Below, piece after piece: positions 1-12,715 of a DNA stretch of 64,000 nucleotides. The translations under genes were made by a program, and so were the position numbers. The DNA is from Megascapheus bottae (lineage: Eukaryota > Chordata > Mammalia > Rodentia > Geomyidae): the NCBI GenBank assembly GCA_024803745.1, contig JANJXV010000002.1, positions 40,817,757-40,881,756 of the forward strand, given 5' to 3'. Below the pieces are notes generated by a model. That model saw nothing but the letters and a program-made list of their open reading frames with translations, made no database searches and had not been told where the DNA came from. How positions within the stretch are numbered: the first letter of the stretch is position 1; every line of letters starts with the position of its first letter.

Positions 1-544
1 ATATTAAATTACAGTGTGGGGTATGTTAGCTTGCATTGGGATGATTAACCACAAGGCAGACTTACCTGCAAAGGTGGTAGTTTATGTCATTGTGTAACAT
101 CAATTGAGAGAGAAACAGAGACAGAGGAGGGGGCAAAATGATTTAAATTCATACTATTTTTGACTCATTGTCTTTAATGTATGGTATTGTTTTCAAACCT
201 GATATCTTAAAACTTTTAACTAAAGGGGTCCATGAGGAGACATCTGATGCATAGTGCCAATAGTCAAATAGACTAGGAGATCTCTCTTAAACACCTGACA
301 TTACCTATAGAAATCCTAATGTGACATTTAACACACACACAGAAACAAACAGACATGAGTTATCTTTGTTGAATGAAGCACTGTAAAGATTGGGTTAGAA
401 TCACTTACATTTAAGAAGAGGGGATAAATTATATCTTGTATTCCCCTCACCATTTGAGGAAGAGCTGCATTCAGATAAGAAGGAGGATTTTTTTTGCTAT
501 AGCAGTCTTACAACAGAGTAAGATGTGTTTGTAACAGCAATAGC
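1..544. other. single-copy AT-rich DNA, no feature seen
   Basis: No open frame, SINE or L1 similarity was recognised. Only short A/T runs occur. Confidence 0.5.
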
Positions 545-740
545 TAGCAATTATTGAGCTCTTACTGTGTGCCAGATGCTGTGTTAACTGTTTATACTAA
601 TACATAATAGACTTGTTCCCACTCTATGAGTTAAGCATGTACTTATGTCTGTTTTATAGATGGATAGACTGAAACTTAAAGAGATTAATTTCTTTGCCTA
701 AGGTCACATTGTCAGTTAGTGATTAGACTCTGTATGTTTT
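545..740 (-). repeat. MIR SINE, minus strand
   Basis: The plus strand reads as the reverse complement of MIR. It starts with 'attgagctcttactgtgtgcc', continues with a 'tttatagatggatagactgaaac' block and ends with 'aaggtcacattgtcagttag', which correspond in order to the MIR 3' part, the core and the 'agctgtgtgaccttgg' stretch. It is an ancient mammalian tRNA-derived SINE, diverged and immobile. Confidence 0.85.
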
Positions 741-1667
741 CTCCTTTTACTGGGAAAAAGAACAAAACTGAAAACAACAAAAAAATGGCAGGAGATTATC
801 TGTCCTATCCTTGGAAATGTGTTAGCAGGGATATAACTGGGAGGTGGAATTCCATGGTTCATCTTGCTGCATTTAGCATCGTTTCCAAGACTGGGCCTGG
901 TTTTCTAAGGCAAGATTCACTAGGATCAAACATCATTTTTGCTTGACTGCAGATTAGAAATCTGAATGCGTTTGTTTCTGTTTACACCCCTTTCCAGCTA
1001 AAATCCTCCCTTGTTAGCTGTCGACAATGTCACTTCCACATTTTCATGTGATGGGTTTCTACTGCTGCTTATTTTGAAACAGAGGTGATAATTAATCTTA
1101 CCACATTCAAGCACTGCAAACATATTTCAATTTCAAATGAGATAAGATCCAAGTTGAAACACCCACACTTATATTTTAGATAGCTTTGTACCATACATCG
1201 TAACTGGCCTGCATTTTCTCTGTGGCAGTCCATTATCGAAGATGAGAGTAGAATTATTTCTAGCAGGTAGTCTCAGCCAAACAGAGAGCTGACACAGGAG
1301 CAGCTCTCTGAGATAGGAAGTTGAAGGAAGAAAAATGGAATCTGGCTAATATTAGTCATTTTGTGACCAGTATACTTCTCCTCCTTTACCATGTGTATTG
1401 TTTAAAAGCATGCAAATTAAAAACATATGTACAGCACCAATTAAACACATATTGCTGGCTATGTATCTCCTGCATTGATGTCAAAATCTGAATAAGATCA
1501 GAGTTTATTAAAATTAAAATAAGTGGCATGCAATTATTGTGGTTTATGATGACATATGAATTGTAGACTATGATTTAGTAAATGCCTTTTACAAGTGACT
1601 CCATGTTAATAATTAAAATAATTTCATATCATATCATAATGGTAGACAATAAGAAATGTATAAAGGG
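741..1667. other. single-copy DNA, no feature seen
   Basis: It holds a 75-codon chance frame starting at 719 with no recognisable domain. No repeat was recognised. Confidence 0.45.
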
Positions 1668-1850
1668 GTTCATGCCAGAGCTAGTGCCTCTAATCCTAGT
1701 TATTCAGGAAGCTGAGGTTTGGAACATCCTGGGAGGAGATGATCTTGAGATTCCATCTCTAAAATAACCAGTAAAAACCCAGAATGGAGGCAAGGATCAA
1801 ATGATCAATTGTCAGCTGAGCAAGCAAGCCCAGCAAAATAAGCTCAGGAA
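1668..1850 (+). repeat. old B1-dID-like SINE, degenerate
   Basis: The left part, around 1683-1720, keeps the 7SL-like 'taatcctagttattcaggaagctgagg' pattern. The right part, around 1785-1850, looks like a decayed ID-derived tail ('ggaggcaaggatcaaatga', then 'gagcaagcaagcccagc'). It is strongly diverged, so the boundaries are approximate. Confidence 0.45.
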
Positions 1851-1942
1851 GAATATGTTATGAGTTTCCAACCTTGGAACTAGCACCAAAAAGAGAAAGA
1901 AAAAGTCTACATAGAAGAAAATAAGAATAAAGAAAAAATATA

Positions 1943-2190
1943 AGCTGGGCATGGTGGCTCATACCTATAATCCCAGCTACTCAGAGGCTGAGATCTGAGG
2001 CCTGTGGTTCAAAGCCAGCCCAGGCATGAAAGTCCATGAGACTTGTATGCAATTAACCACCTGAAAACTGGAAATGGTGCTGAGGCTCAAGTGGAAGAGC
2101 ACTAGTCTTGAGCTGAAGAGCTCAGAGCAGTGCCCAGGCCCAGAGTTCAAGCCCCATGACCAACAAAAGGCAAAAAAAAAAAAAAGAAAA
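1943..2190 (+). mobile_element. 7SL-head/Geo-tail composite SINE
   Basis: The 7SL/B1-like head starts 'gctgggcatggtggctcata' and runs through 'agctactcagaggctgagat'. A linker ('aaagtccatgagac', 'aattaaccacctgaaaac') leads to the tRNA-like tail, with an A-box-like block at 2082-2094 and a B-box-like block at 2143-2155. A poly-A run follows. Imperfect 12-bp TSDs flank it at 1931-1942 and 2185-2196 (one mismatch). Confidence 0.85.
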
Positions 2191-2845
2191 GATATAGAGA
2201 AAGATAATTCAATTCCCTGAAGCCATTGAAGGAGGTAAAGAAATCAGTAAGGTGTTACATTCCTTTTCTGTAATTTTGGTTACAATGATTAAATTTGCTT
2301 CATAGAGTTTCTTTGGGGAATAAAACCAAAACATCACAAATTCAGCTATTAGCACCAAAGTATGTTACTCTTATTATAGAACAGTCTTAACAAGACTAGT
2401 CAAGTCATTTTGCAAAACACACAAGGAAGTATTTTAAATCCTGAATATCAGTATGGCTTTAAGCTCTTGAGAGTTTTCTGCTAAAATTTTCTTTATCTTA
2501 TTTTATTTTATTTTGCATTCTTTTATAGACACAGGTTTATAAATATTCATTTGCAAAACAAATGATGTTGCTCTATTTTAACCACCATAGGTACCTAAAA
2601 TATAACATCAAACAACAAAAACAACAAATATAGAGTAAAAGAAAAAAGAAAAATAAATAAAGGCACTGTACTGATGTTTTCCAGGTGCTCTGATGTAACA
2701 TTTTTATGTTATGGTATGCTTGTAGATTAAAGTATAAAATACTATTATAATATAAAATAATTTACTGATGCTATGTAATAATTTTTTACCTTTCTGTACA
2801 AAAATATTCAGTAATCTTGACATTTTCAAAAGTCATATTTTGGAG
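2191..2845. other. AT-rich single-copy DNA, no feature seen
   Basis: It contains A-rich and TTTTA-rich simple stretches (about 2490-2515 and 2605-2660) but no recognised element or gene. Confidence 0.5.
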
Positions 2846-2855
2846 AAGGTTTTTA

Positions 2856-3096
2856 TTTTGTTTTTGTTTTTGTGGGTCATGTGAGCTCTTTGACTGGGCT
2901 GGGCTCTGTCCCCAAGCTCTTTAGCTCTAGGCTACTGCCCTATCCTTGGGCCAAACCCCACTTCCCATTTTATAGAGGTTATTTGGAGATAAGAGTCTCA
3001 GGTTCCTTTGTGCCTGGGCTGACTTTGAAACTTGATCCTCAGATCTCAGCCTCCTGAGTAGCTAGGATTACAGACCTGTAAGCTACTGTGCCTGGC
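2856..3096 (-). mobile_element. 7SL-head/Geo-tail composite SINE, minus strand
   Basis: A T-rich start (reverse poly-A) is followed by the antisense Geo tail ('gctgggctctgtccc', 'tttagctctaggctactgcc') and the antisense 7SL head ('cctcctgagtagctaggatt'). The 10-bp TSD aaggttttta is exact at 2846-2855 and 3097-3106, so this is a genuine target-primed insertion. Confidence 0.88.
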
Positions 3097-3106
3097 AAGG
3101 TTTTTA

Positions 3107-4738
3107 GAAGTATGCATTGACTTAGACTTTGTTCTACACTCAAGGATAATGTATGAAATAGGATAGAAAATGAGAAAAGTTGATTTTGATGGAAAAAATT
3201 GAAATTTGGGACATAGTGATTTGAAATTCTAAGTGTTTGATGTAGGAAGACCATTTTGACATAAATTTGAAAATTTTGTTTAACCTTTTGATTAACTAGA
3301 AGGTAAGAGAGATATTTGAGATTATTTTTTAGGTTTCACCAATTATATCCACAATTCTAAAAATCCTCACTCTTTTCCCCATTCCATTCTATTTTTTTTC
3401 AGGACTGAATATTTGTATTCTATCACAATCAAATCGGAGTGGCTAAGTAGTAAAATAAGATGCCAAGATATCTTTTTACTGATATAGTCCACCATCCATC
3501 CTAAATCAGTTGATACAGTGAGTTAAATTATAGTCATCTCTTGGCACAGTTTTTTTTTTCTTCTTCTTCTGTGATTTAGCATAACTGAAGAGGACATGGG
3601 ATCCCTGGTTACAGACAAATCCTTATTTCTTCAAACTCCTATTCATATATTTTTGAAGCAAAACAGATGACAAATCCACCACCTGAAATGACCCATGTGC
3701 TTCTAAACTCCATAATTCTACTATTTGAGTTGACAGGCTCTATGCATACACAAGAATATAAAGTATATTTTGTGTGTTTTCTTATTGAGACAAGGTTTAC
3801 AGGGTAACAAATAAAAGTGCCTTTTGGGTCTCAAGTTTTATCAGTTCTTATATAAGAAATGAATGTGCTCAGGAGGAGCGAGGTTTACATTTTCAACTCT
3901 TTTGGAATTGTATTACGATCCTTTCACACTGTTTTGGAGGCTGAATGTTAAGCAGCTGGATTTGCAATAGCAAAGGAACGAAAAGAAGGGACTATTTTCT
4001 ACAAAAGATATGTCATGTGTCTATAATTATTTTCCACATAGGAGAAGAAAAGAAGAATGATGACTGATGATATTTCCAGGTGCATCTATGTTCCTTGACA
4101 GCAACAGAGAAAAGTGGTCGTTTTGTAAAACACTTCTTGATCTAGAGAAAGATAATTCATCTCCCTCACCACATTGGCAAAAGAAAGAAGTTACTTTACG
4201 GTAACATGAAAAAAAATCATAGATTGAGAATAAAAGTAATTAGAATTTTTTGCAAGTTAAAATTTTTCATCACAATGTTTTTGAACACCTGATGCAAACT
4301 CAAAAGCAAGTAATATAATACACAAATGAAAAAATAAATTTCATACTGAAGGAGGCCCCCAGTATTACAATTGTATTTAATTTAACTGCTTAGTAATGTT
4401 AGCCACAGGCTTGTTGATGATTCCCAATGACCTTATATACTGAGACTTGTTTAAACCAGGAGGCGGGACCATTTTTTCTTCAGGTTCTTTATTTCTTGAG
4501 CTCTTGGTGCTGTGTTAACATCTCTAGTCACCTGAATTGGACAGGTTGCAACTGCTATCCACTGAGGGAAGAAATGCAACAAAGGAGAAAGGAAAAGATA
4601 AAAATATGCGATTCAATTTTTAACTAATTCTTATGAGTCTCTTGGGCAGAAATGGCAATTTTTGTTTTAAAAAGTCAGAGAAATAATTTGATCTACTAGT
4701 TTAACCTTTTTCACTAAATAAAAATGTTACTCTATATT
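3107..4738. other. single-copy DNA, no feature seen
   Basis: No repeat family was recognised. The longest open frame is the 66-codon frame at 4427-4627, which has no domain and fits chance. Confidence 0.4.
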
Positions 4739-4747
4739 TATGGTTAT

Positions 4748-4749
<2 letters not shown>

Positions 4750-4778
<29 letters not shown>

Positions 4779-4978
4779 TTTATTTTTTTTGCCAGTCCTG
4801 GGCTTGAGCTCAGGGCCTGAGCACTGTCCTTGGACTTTCTCAAGGCTAGAGCTCTACCACTTGAGCCTCAGCACCACTTCCAGCTTTTTTTTTCATGTAT
4901 GTGGTACCAAGGAATTGAACCCGGGTCTTCATGCATGCTAGGCAAGCACTTTAACCACTAGGCCAAACTCCCAGCCCC
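4750..4978 (-). mobile_element. IDL-Geo SINE, minus strand
   Basis: An (ATTT)n reverse tail is followed by 'gccagtcctgggcttgagct', then the antisense Geo monomer and the antisense ID-like tRNA-Ala monomer ('gaattgaacccgggtcttca', 'gctaggcaagcact', 'ccactaggcc'). The 11-bp TSD tatggttatat is exact at 4739-4749 and 4979-4989. Confidence 0.9.
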
Positions 4979-4989
4979 TATGGTTATAT

Positions 4990-5486
4990 GTAATGAGAGA
5001 AAATTAATCTAAATATCACAATACAATAAAATGTCTTAAACCAAAATAACTTTTCTTATCAATAACTTATCTTTAAGCATGTACTCTAAAAGGTGTTTAT
5101 TTCTGCTACATACTCCTCAAAAGCAATTTTTTGGTCATGAAATACTTCATTGGGACATTTTTCCTGCTTTTATCTAGACAAAACTGGAAAATGAAAAATA
5201 GGATATGAAAGGAAGTTATAGCAGGAACAAAAGCAAAGAATATTAAGCAAAGTTGAGGGGGGAATTTTAATTCAGTTAGAAAGAAAACTAAATCATTTAC
5301 ATGACCAAATATATCTCCATGGATTTAAATGTGAATCAGATTTGAAGTCTATCATAACTAATAAATATGTTTTAATTTATTTTATTATTTATTTTATTTT
5401 ATTGCTTTATAATCCACACACCTAGGAAATAAGGCTATCTTTCTTCCCATTTAGTTTCTGCTGTCACTTGTTCCAAAAAAGTCTTC
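4990..5486. other. single-copy DNA, no feature seen
   Basis: AT-rich, with a TTTTATT-rich stretch at about 5370-5402. No element was recognised. Confidence 0.45.
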
Positions 5487-5500
5487 AGACAGAAACCTTT

Positions 5501-6033
5501 TTTTTTTTATTTTATTTTTTATTATTGAGGGAATGTATAAAGGGATTACAATTACATTCTCCAGATAGTAGGCGCATTACTTCTCACACATTGATATCCC
5601 TTCTTATGTTTTGTCCCTATTTACCATCCCTAACCCCTCCCAATCATTTTGTTTTCTCCTTTTCCCTTTCCTATTTCAAATAAATAAACAAATGCATACA
5701 CAATATACCAGGTAACAAAGTGAGATACAATAACAATATGAGATTAATCAGAGGATAACAGAGGAGAAAAGAATGACATAGTACATTTAGAACAATAATC
5801 ACACAAGATAAAGCTCTTGTTTCCATATCCTTGAGATCCTTTCATTTAGTCTCATCCTATATGAACTTATGTATCTAAGTTTTGCTCTATTATAATCCTC
5901 TGTTAGGAGACCTTAGATGTGTGCTATTACAAATTAGGGAAACCATTGAGATTGTGTTCTTTTGGGTTTGGTTTACTTCCGTTAATATGATTTTTCCCAA
6001 GTCTTCCCATTTCCTTCCAAATGGGGCAATGTT
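5501..6033 (-). mobile_element. 5'-truncated L1 (3'UTR and extreme ORF2 C-terminus), minus strand
   Basis: A poly-T run at 5497-5510 opens a block closely similar to at least five others in the window (for example 24534-25439, and antisense 50613-51620). Marker strings are 'tagtaggcgcattacttctc' and a C-rich tract. The far end reaches the antisense ORF2 C-terminus near 5960-6030. A 14-bp TSD with one mismatch lies at 5487-5500 and 6034-6047. Confidence 0.9.
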
Positions 6034-6047
6034 AGACAGATACCTTT

Positions 6048-7996
6048 AAGCTTCTTAAAGTCACACACTTTCTAGAAGAAAGACAAAATAGAAATTATAT
6101 TTTTATTAGACTCCTGCATGAGAAGAAGTGAATTATTTGATTCTACATACTTATAGGTTTGTGTTACCTGAGGTTTTCTGGGTATATATTAAGAATATTT
6201 CTACACTTTAAAAGATAAACTATATTTTTGCTGTTTATTACTGAGTGTGCATGAATTAGGAAAATTTTACCCAGAAATAAAACAGTCACTGCTTCTTTTG
6301 ATTTTTCTAGAGCTTGCAACAAATCAGTTTTGAATCGTTTTTTTTAAAACCTTTAAAAATGCTAGAGTACAGACAAGAGAAATAATGATAGAAAGAAAGG
6401 TAGAAACAGGTATCATAGCTTCACTACTTTTTGATATCAGTTCATATATTAACTTGCTGTAATAGTTCTAAAACTTAGACAGTCCTAATTTATAGTATTT
6501 GTTTACAAATTCATAAGAAAACAATAAATATATCAAACACCATCTGGCTATATTTTCCCTAAGGGCTTTGCATATTTTCAGCAAGAGGCAAATCTAAGTA
6601 TCTTGTAGTTTTCACCAAAACATTTCATCATTTTACAGCAGTTAATAAAGTATACATGAGCCCTTTTAATAAGCCAAAATGATTCCAAGCAGCAGACAGT
6701 ACCTCCTAATACTGTAAAAAGAGCAAAATCTCATGGAGAACTGGATAGTTGTTTCCTGTGTAGGGCAGAGAAGAAGGCTAAGAGGAAATTTCATTTTGAA
6801 AGGAGAATGAGAAAGGTTGATATGTATATCCACCTTAGACGAAGTTCAAAGAATTCAGAAACCTGGAGAAATGAGTCTGAGAGAATTCTTTAATAATAGC
6901 TGTGAGCACTGAGATCTAGAAACAATTTTAGAGATAGAAACCAGATCATTTCCTCATATGTGGTGTATGAACACTGATGTAGAAAATCAACATTCAGAAA
7001 CTGGAAGAAAGGAACAGTGGAGTTTGCAAACTTGAGTCAGAAATTAATTTCCTGATTTGGTACAGTCATAAATCCAAGCTTTCAACCCAGGAGAGAGATA
7101 GGCCAGCATCTGACAGTTTATTAAGACTAGACTCATGATATCAATGTCAACTAGAAAGTTCCTCTGACAAGGTAGAAAAACAAATACAAGGACATGAATT
7201 GTGACCATAGGTGGTAGTTCTGATTACTGACCTATTATGAACCTAATGCTGAAGTAGTCTCTTACAATGTGTAAATCCTCGTGACTCCTCTTCAGAGTAT
7301 TGTCATGGTTACTTTGTGGCAAAAATCTCAAGTTCAAATAATGTGAGTTACCTGTTTAATAACAGACTTCTATAATAGTGAAAAGAGAAAACTGACACAG
7401 CTCAAGTTTATGATATTACTCTGTTTTATAAGCATTAAGTCAAGTGAGTACTTTATGCAAATTACTCAAGAGTTCTGGATAAAATAGCTGGACTGAGTTG
7501 AGTGAGGATAATATTCAAAGTAGTACTTGCTGCCAATTATTTTATCCTAATAATTATTTATCTTAGTATATAGTATACAAACATGGTTAGTATACTACAA
7601 TGCAGTCTCCAGGTGTATATGTTGACAATATAAAATTTTACTGAGCCTCAGTAATCCAATATATAGAAAATGCAAGAATTACTTCAGTGACACTAAAGAT
7701 GAATATAAATGTTTCTATCGTTCATTAACTGACTTAAAGTATTCTGAGAATGACAATGTAGCATAATCTATCTGTCCATCCATCCCACAATCACCTATCT
7801 AGTAAATCTTCCAATTTCTGAATTTATAAGCATTTTGCTGTCCTTTTCAATGGAGAGCAAAGGTTACTTTTAGAGATAAGAACAGGACTCATCAAATTGC
7901 ATCAACAGACAAAAATTTAAACAAACTGATCTAATCTCAGATCTTCCCATTTTTGGAGTGTCTGACAAGTTATAAAACTAAACCATTATAAATATA
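6048..7996. other. single-copy DNA, no feature seen
   Basis: Nearly 2 kb of AT-rich sequence without long open frames, microsatellites or any repeat I could recognise. Confidence 0.4.
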
Positions 7997-8165
7997 CAAG
8001 GCTCATGCCTACCATCTCAACTACGTGGGAGAGACAAAAGGACCTGAAGTTTGAGTTTAGCTGATTAGAAACTAGTGAGATCTTATCACAAAAGCAAAAT
8101 ATAAAGCAAAAATGCTTCTGTGGAACCTAGCACAAAAGAAGCTCTTGATTTAATCCACAATATAA
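7997..8165 (+). repeat. degenerate B1-dID-like SINE
   Basis: 'aaggctcatgcctaccatct' and 'caactacgtgggagagac' resemble a decayed 7SL head. The later 'atgcttctgtggaacctagc' could be a worn dID tail. No TSD was found. Confidence 0.4.
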
Positions 8166-10399
8166 ATGCGTGTGCTTGTGTGTGCACTGTATAATGTAAG
8201 ACATATTTGACATATTTTTTTCCTAGTATAATGGAACCACTTCAAAGCTTTCTCCCCAAACATATGCAACTTCTATGTTAGTGACATCTGACTAATTATC
8301 TCTTGTAGAATTATGGATATATGAGACCACATTTTCTCTAAGTGACATGTATGAAGTAATTAAAGGTAATTATCATTAAAAATTCCAACAATTTATTTTA
8401 AAATCTCTTTCACAGAGTCACAATTAAACTATACTTTGTATCAAGTATTCTAGACTCTCATCAGTAGTAAGTTGGGAGTCATAACTGATTTCCAAACAAA
8501 ATAAAGGGAAACATTAGAATTGAAATTGTAAAGATATATTAATTAGTATCTAATACTTGAATTTGCAACTCTGTAGGAGAAAATATAGAGTGAAATATTA
8601 AAATGTTTAATAACTGTACAATTAAATAATGAAAATGGAACAGAGTGTAGGTCTTGCTTCCAAAAGAAGAAACCGTAGTTTCAAATGTGATAAGAACTGA
8701 GAAGCCCATAAGAGTTGGATTCAGATTTAATAAACAATCATAGAAATAAAGAGTATTACCATCATCTTCAAGGAATTAGATTATAATTTAATATGGAGAA
8801 GCATATTTTTTCAAAAACTAGGAAATTTCAAACATATGGCACCCTATGACATGCTCGCTGATATTCTGTATTATTAGTAGATCAAAATATTTAAAAAATT
8901 TAAAGTGACTTTATAATATATACAAAATTTTCTCTGGGTTTTAAATGTGAAATTATCCTCAGATCTAAATTATTTACCTTATTACAAAAATATTAGCAAC
9001 TGACACAATATGTCATCTGAATAAAGTGGAAACATGGCCCATGTCATTCTACAAAGTCAGTAAAACTCTAGAAATAAAGGATTAAATTGCACCAGCAGTG
9101 AATTGAAGTGATGAAAGAATTTAAAACCCAAACAAAGAAAAACAGTGTGATTTGAAATGCATTTGCAAGCCATCATGTCCATCCATTAGAAGAAGACAGT
9201 AGGCAGTAAAAGGCAGAATTCAATTGCAATTATGGTTAGGGAAATGGGGTTCTTCCTACCTTTTACTGATCCAGACATAATATCTATCATTCTTAAATCC
9301 ATTTTGACATTAGTAATGGGGATGAAAGTAATAAATAGTATTGTATCTAAACAATGAAACTGAGCAAATAATGCTGTCTGAAAAGATAAGTCTGATCTAT
9401 TGTCAATGAGAATGTTTGTAAAATATAATCTAAGAGACTTCTACAGTCCCCAAATATATATGGACTTATGTTGATTTGTCCCTATTGTTTCTCTCAGATA
9501 CCTCATAGATACTCCAGATTTCATAATTCTGAAAATAAATGATCAGTTTAGACTGATTGTGTCCATGTCCACTATCATACCATCAGTTTCAGATCTTTGA
9601 AGACCAAAGCTATGAAATGCCCATCTTTTATTCTGAAGCAAGAAAAAGACATATAGATATAGCAAACAGAGACTATTGTTTTGATGTTGAAATTTGTTTA
9701 GAAAAAAGTCAACAAACATTTCCTTCAACAACTTTAACGTGTATTTGTCCAACACAATAACTGGATTGCTACAATATTTTCTGAAAAAGGAAAACTTAAA
9801 TTGGATCTGGCTTCAAGTCATCTAGATCCAATACTTTTACCAATTCACTTAAAGCTTATAAATACAGTACTTAATTCTTTTTTTTGCCCTAGGAGGAAAG
9901 AGATTGAATTGAACATCTGTAATCAAACAAGGTGTCCTTGAACCAGACAGACCAATGTTTTGGGTGATTTAATATAGTTAGGCTGCTTCTGTCATCCAAA
10001 GGCATTTTGTTTGAACACAGAGATCTGAGAAGAGATTCAGTAAACAAAAGTTCACAAAGGCACTCAGAGTTCATGTTAAATAAGATTGATCTATCACGGC
10101 AAGGGTATGAAAAGAAATAAACAAGGACAGAACTTCTAGCCTAAAATATGATCAAAACTTACAGTTTAGATAACAAACAGCAAATTGAAGTGGGTAAGGA
10201 CACTTGAGCAGCTGGATATCTGATGGAAGAGCAAGGCAACTGTCTCCTGAAAAAAGGAAGAGAGCCCAAAGCCACCTCCTACTGATTGGGTTTCATTATA
10301 ATTTTATAAAAATCACTTTACCAAAATATTAAAATGGAATAAAATATGGATATTCTCAAATAGCTGCAAATATGAAATGCAAACATGCTAGTTAGGAAC
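8166..10399. other. single-copy DNA, no feature seen
   Basis: AT-rich. Overlapping chance frames of about 70 codons occur on both strands around 9543-9760, with no domains. No repeat was recognised. Confidence 0.4.
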
Positions 10400-10503
10400 A
10401 TGGACACACCGACACATATGTATGCACACATGTATATGTTACATGTATGTACATGTGTATATGTGTATACTTGTAAACATATATATATACACACATACAT
10501 TCA
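10400..10503. repeat. alternating purine-pyrimidine (CA/TA/TG) low-complexity tract
   Basis: Mixed CACA, TATG, TGTA and TATATA dinucleotides over about 100 bp, ending 'tatatatatacacacatac'. The Y/C/I/H/T-rich 'proteins' read on both strands here are artefacts of this repeat. Confidence 0.8.
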
Positions 10504-11203
10504 TTATAACAGAGAGAGAGAACATAAGAGAATTTATACCTTGTATGGTCACTATGTACCTAGTTGTTATAATTCTCAAACTGTTTTGTTAGGAAAAATT
10601 AAAAACCTTTGCAATATATATTACATACCATTTTTTCTCTAATGAAATTTTATCTATGAAATTTATTTAAGTTGAATTATCAGTATTTTCAGATTATAAA
10701 AATAATTTTTTCACTGCTTAGGGAACAAAGTATTGATATGTATAAAAGTAAATGTCTGCATCCACCCTGGTTCCTCTAAACATGGAAAAATCCATTTTCT
10801 TTCAGAAATAATAGTTAAGCATACAAATACAAATTATATGATATTATGTGATATTAGCTTCCCACTTCATATTTTGTATTTGCCATTTTCATTCAGTACC
10901 AATTCTCTATATTAGTAAACCTTTTAAATATTGTTCTTAATCCTAGCAAAAGATGCCATCATCAAATGAATAAATTATGGTTTATGTTCTTACTCTATAT
11001 GTTGTTTCCAGATTTTGACCCTTCCAACAAAGCTGAAATACATTTCTTCTTACACCAAGTATGCCTCATCTATAATTATCATTTTAGGTTACATGGAGAA
11101 GAAGAATTACTGGCTTGAGAGTCTCAATTAGCTTTAAGGCTATTTGAACATATAGTCAAAAATTTTACCAGGTAGCTTCGTATAATTATCCTAAACTTGT
11201 GTA
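10504..11203. other. single-copy DNA, no feature seen
   Basis: AT-rich sequence with no recognised element. Confidence 0.4.
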
Positions 11204-11210
11204 TTATGAA

Positions 11211-12715
11211 TTTTTTTGATTTTTTACTTTATTTCAGAGTGATATATAGAGGGGTACAGTTACATTAATCAGATAGTGGGTACATTATTTCTTGAACATT
11301 GTTGCCCCTTCCTATGTTTTTCCTCCACTTTATACTCTCACCCCTCCCACTCATCTTATTTTCTCTTATTTTCCCATTTTCTTTTTTTTCCTTTTTTTAA
11401 AAGAGAAAACTTTTTATTAGGTATTTTAAATTGGCAAGTTTAAATTGTATAAATCTATAGTATAATACATTGAAATACATATGCATTGTGGAATGGCTAA
11501 GTCAGCTACTTCACCTTATGTATTACTTTCTGTGTTTTCTGTGGTGAAAACTTTTAAGTGATATTTCTATTCTCTGCACTCACCATGATAGGTGATCACT
11601 TGCTTGCATTTACTCATTCTAAGTAGAACATGTGTCCTTCGTCCAGAATCCCCCCAAAGTTGATTTCACCCCACTACTAACATTCATCTGTCACATTCAT
11701 CTGGGTCAGTCACTAACCATTGCAGAATTAATGTCTTTGTTGTCCACTACCACCCCTGGCCATGGACTTTGTTTCCATACAACTATTTGCATACAGCATT
11801 CTGGGTTTAACTTCCCTTTTTCAAATAAACATATACACACTATACCACGTACCACTTTCCAATACAGTTAACAACATGTGATAAACCATAAGGGGAAAAG
11901 AAAATAAACAAATATAGCTTCACATAGCATATTAAGAACAACAATAACAAAGATAAACCTCTTGTTTCCATATCTTGGAGTTCATTTCACTTAGTCTCAT
12001 CCTATATGGCCACGTTTTGAGCTATTATGATCCTGTGTTAGGAGAATCCTAAATGTATACTAATTATTACAAATGAGGAAAACCATGGAGCCTATGTTTC
12101 TTTGGGTATGGCCTACTTCACTTAATATGATTTTTTCCAAGTCTTTCCATTTCATTAAAAATGGGACAATATCATTCTTTCTGATGGCAGCATAGAATTT
12201 CATCGTGTAGATCTACCACATCTTCATGATCCATTCATCTACTGAGGGACAGTTCCATATCATAGCTACAATGAATAAGGCTGTATTGAGCATAGTTGTG
12301 TTGGTAGGTTTAGTATGGCCTTGTTTCTGGTATTTGGGTAAATTCCAGGAGCGGGATTGCTGCATTATAGGGGAGCTCTATGTTTAGATCAACAGTACAG
12401 TAGTGATCCCTTCTGGCCATTTCTCCACCAGCATCTGATGTTATTGGATTTCTTCATAATGCCCATTCTAACTGGAGTGAGGTGAAATCTCAAAGTTGTT
12501 TTGATTTGCATTTCTTTTATGGCCAGAGATCTCGAGCATTTCTACATGTGTTTATAGGCTGTTCTTATTTCCTCTTCAGAGAAGTCTCTAAGTCTTTAGC
12601 CCACCTTTTAATGGGGTGGTTGTTTCTCTGATGATTTGTTTTTGAGAGATTTAATTTGTTGAGCTGTAGATGTATTTTAGATATAGGACCCTTGTCTCTT
12701 GTATGGCAAATGAAG
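11211..12715 (-). mobile_element. 5'-truncated L1 (ORF2 C-terminus plus 3'UTR), interrupted, minus strand
   Basis: The antisense 3'UTR at 11211-11381 and 11823-12100 matches the other copies. From about 12180 to 12715 the antisense of the ORF2 C-terminal domain is readable: 'ccattctaactggagtgagg' is the reverse of the codons for the LTP motif of the Cys-rich end. Multiple stops and indels make it non-coding. The block 11382-11811 is a foreign insertion. A short possible TSD, ttatgaa, lies near 11204 and 12720. Confidence 0.87.
11382..11811 (-). mobile_element. L1M-type 3'UTR fragment nested in another L1, minus strand
   Basis: After a T-rich run (11382-11398) the sequence reads like the antisense 3'UTR of older mammalian L1s: 'gaaatacatatgcattgtgg' and 'aatggctaagtcagctac', then a CCCC-rich stretch. 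It sits between near-identical 11-mers, ttcccattttc (11371-11381) and ttccctttttc (11812-11822), which look like a TSD inside the host L1 3'UTR. Confidence 0.65.

Noticed and set aside
10318..10642. Overlapping frames rich in Tyr, Cys, His and Thr on both strands
   Set aside because: Produced by the CA/TA/TG microsatellite, not coding.
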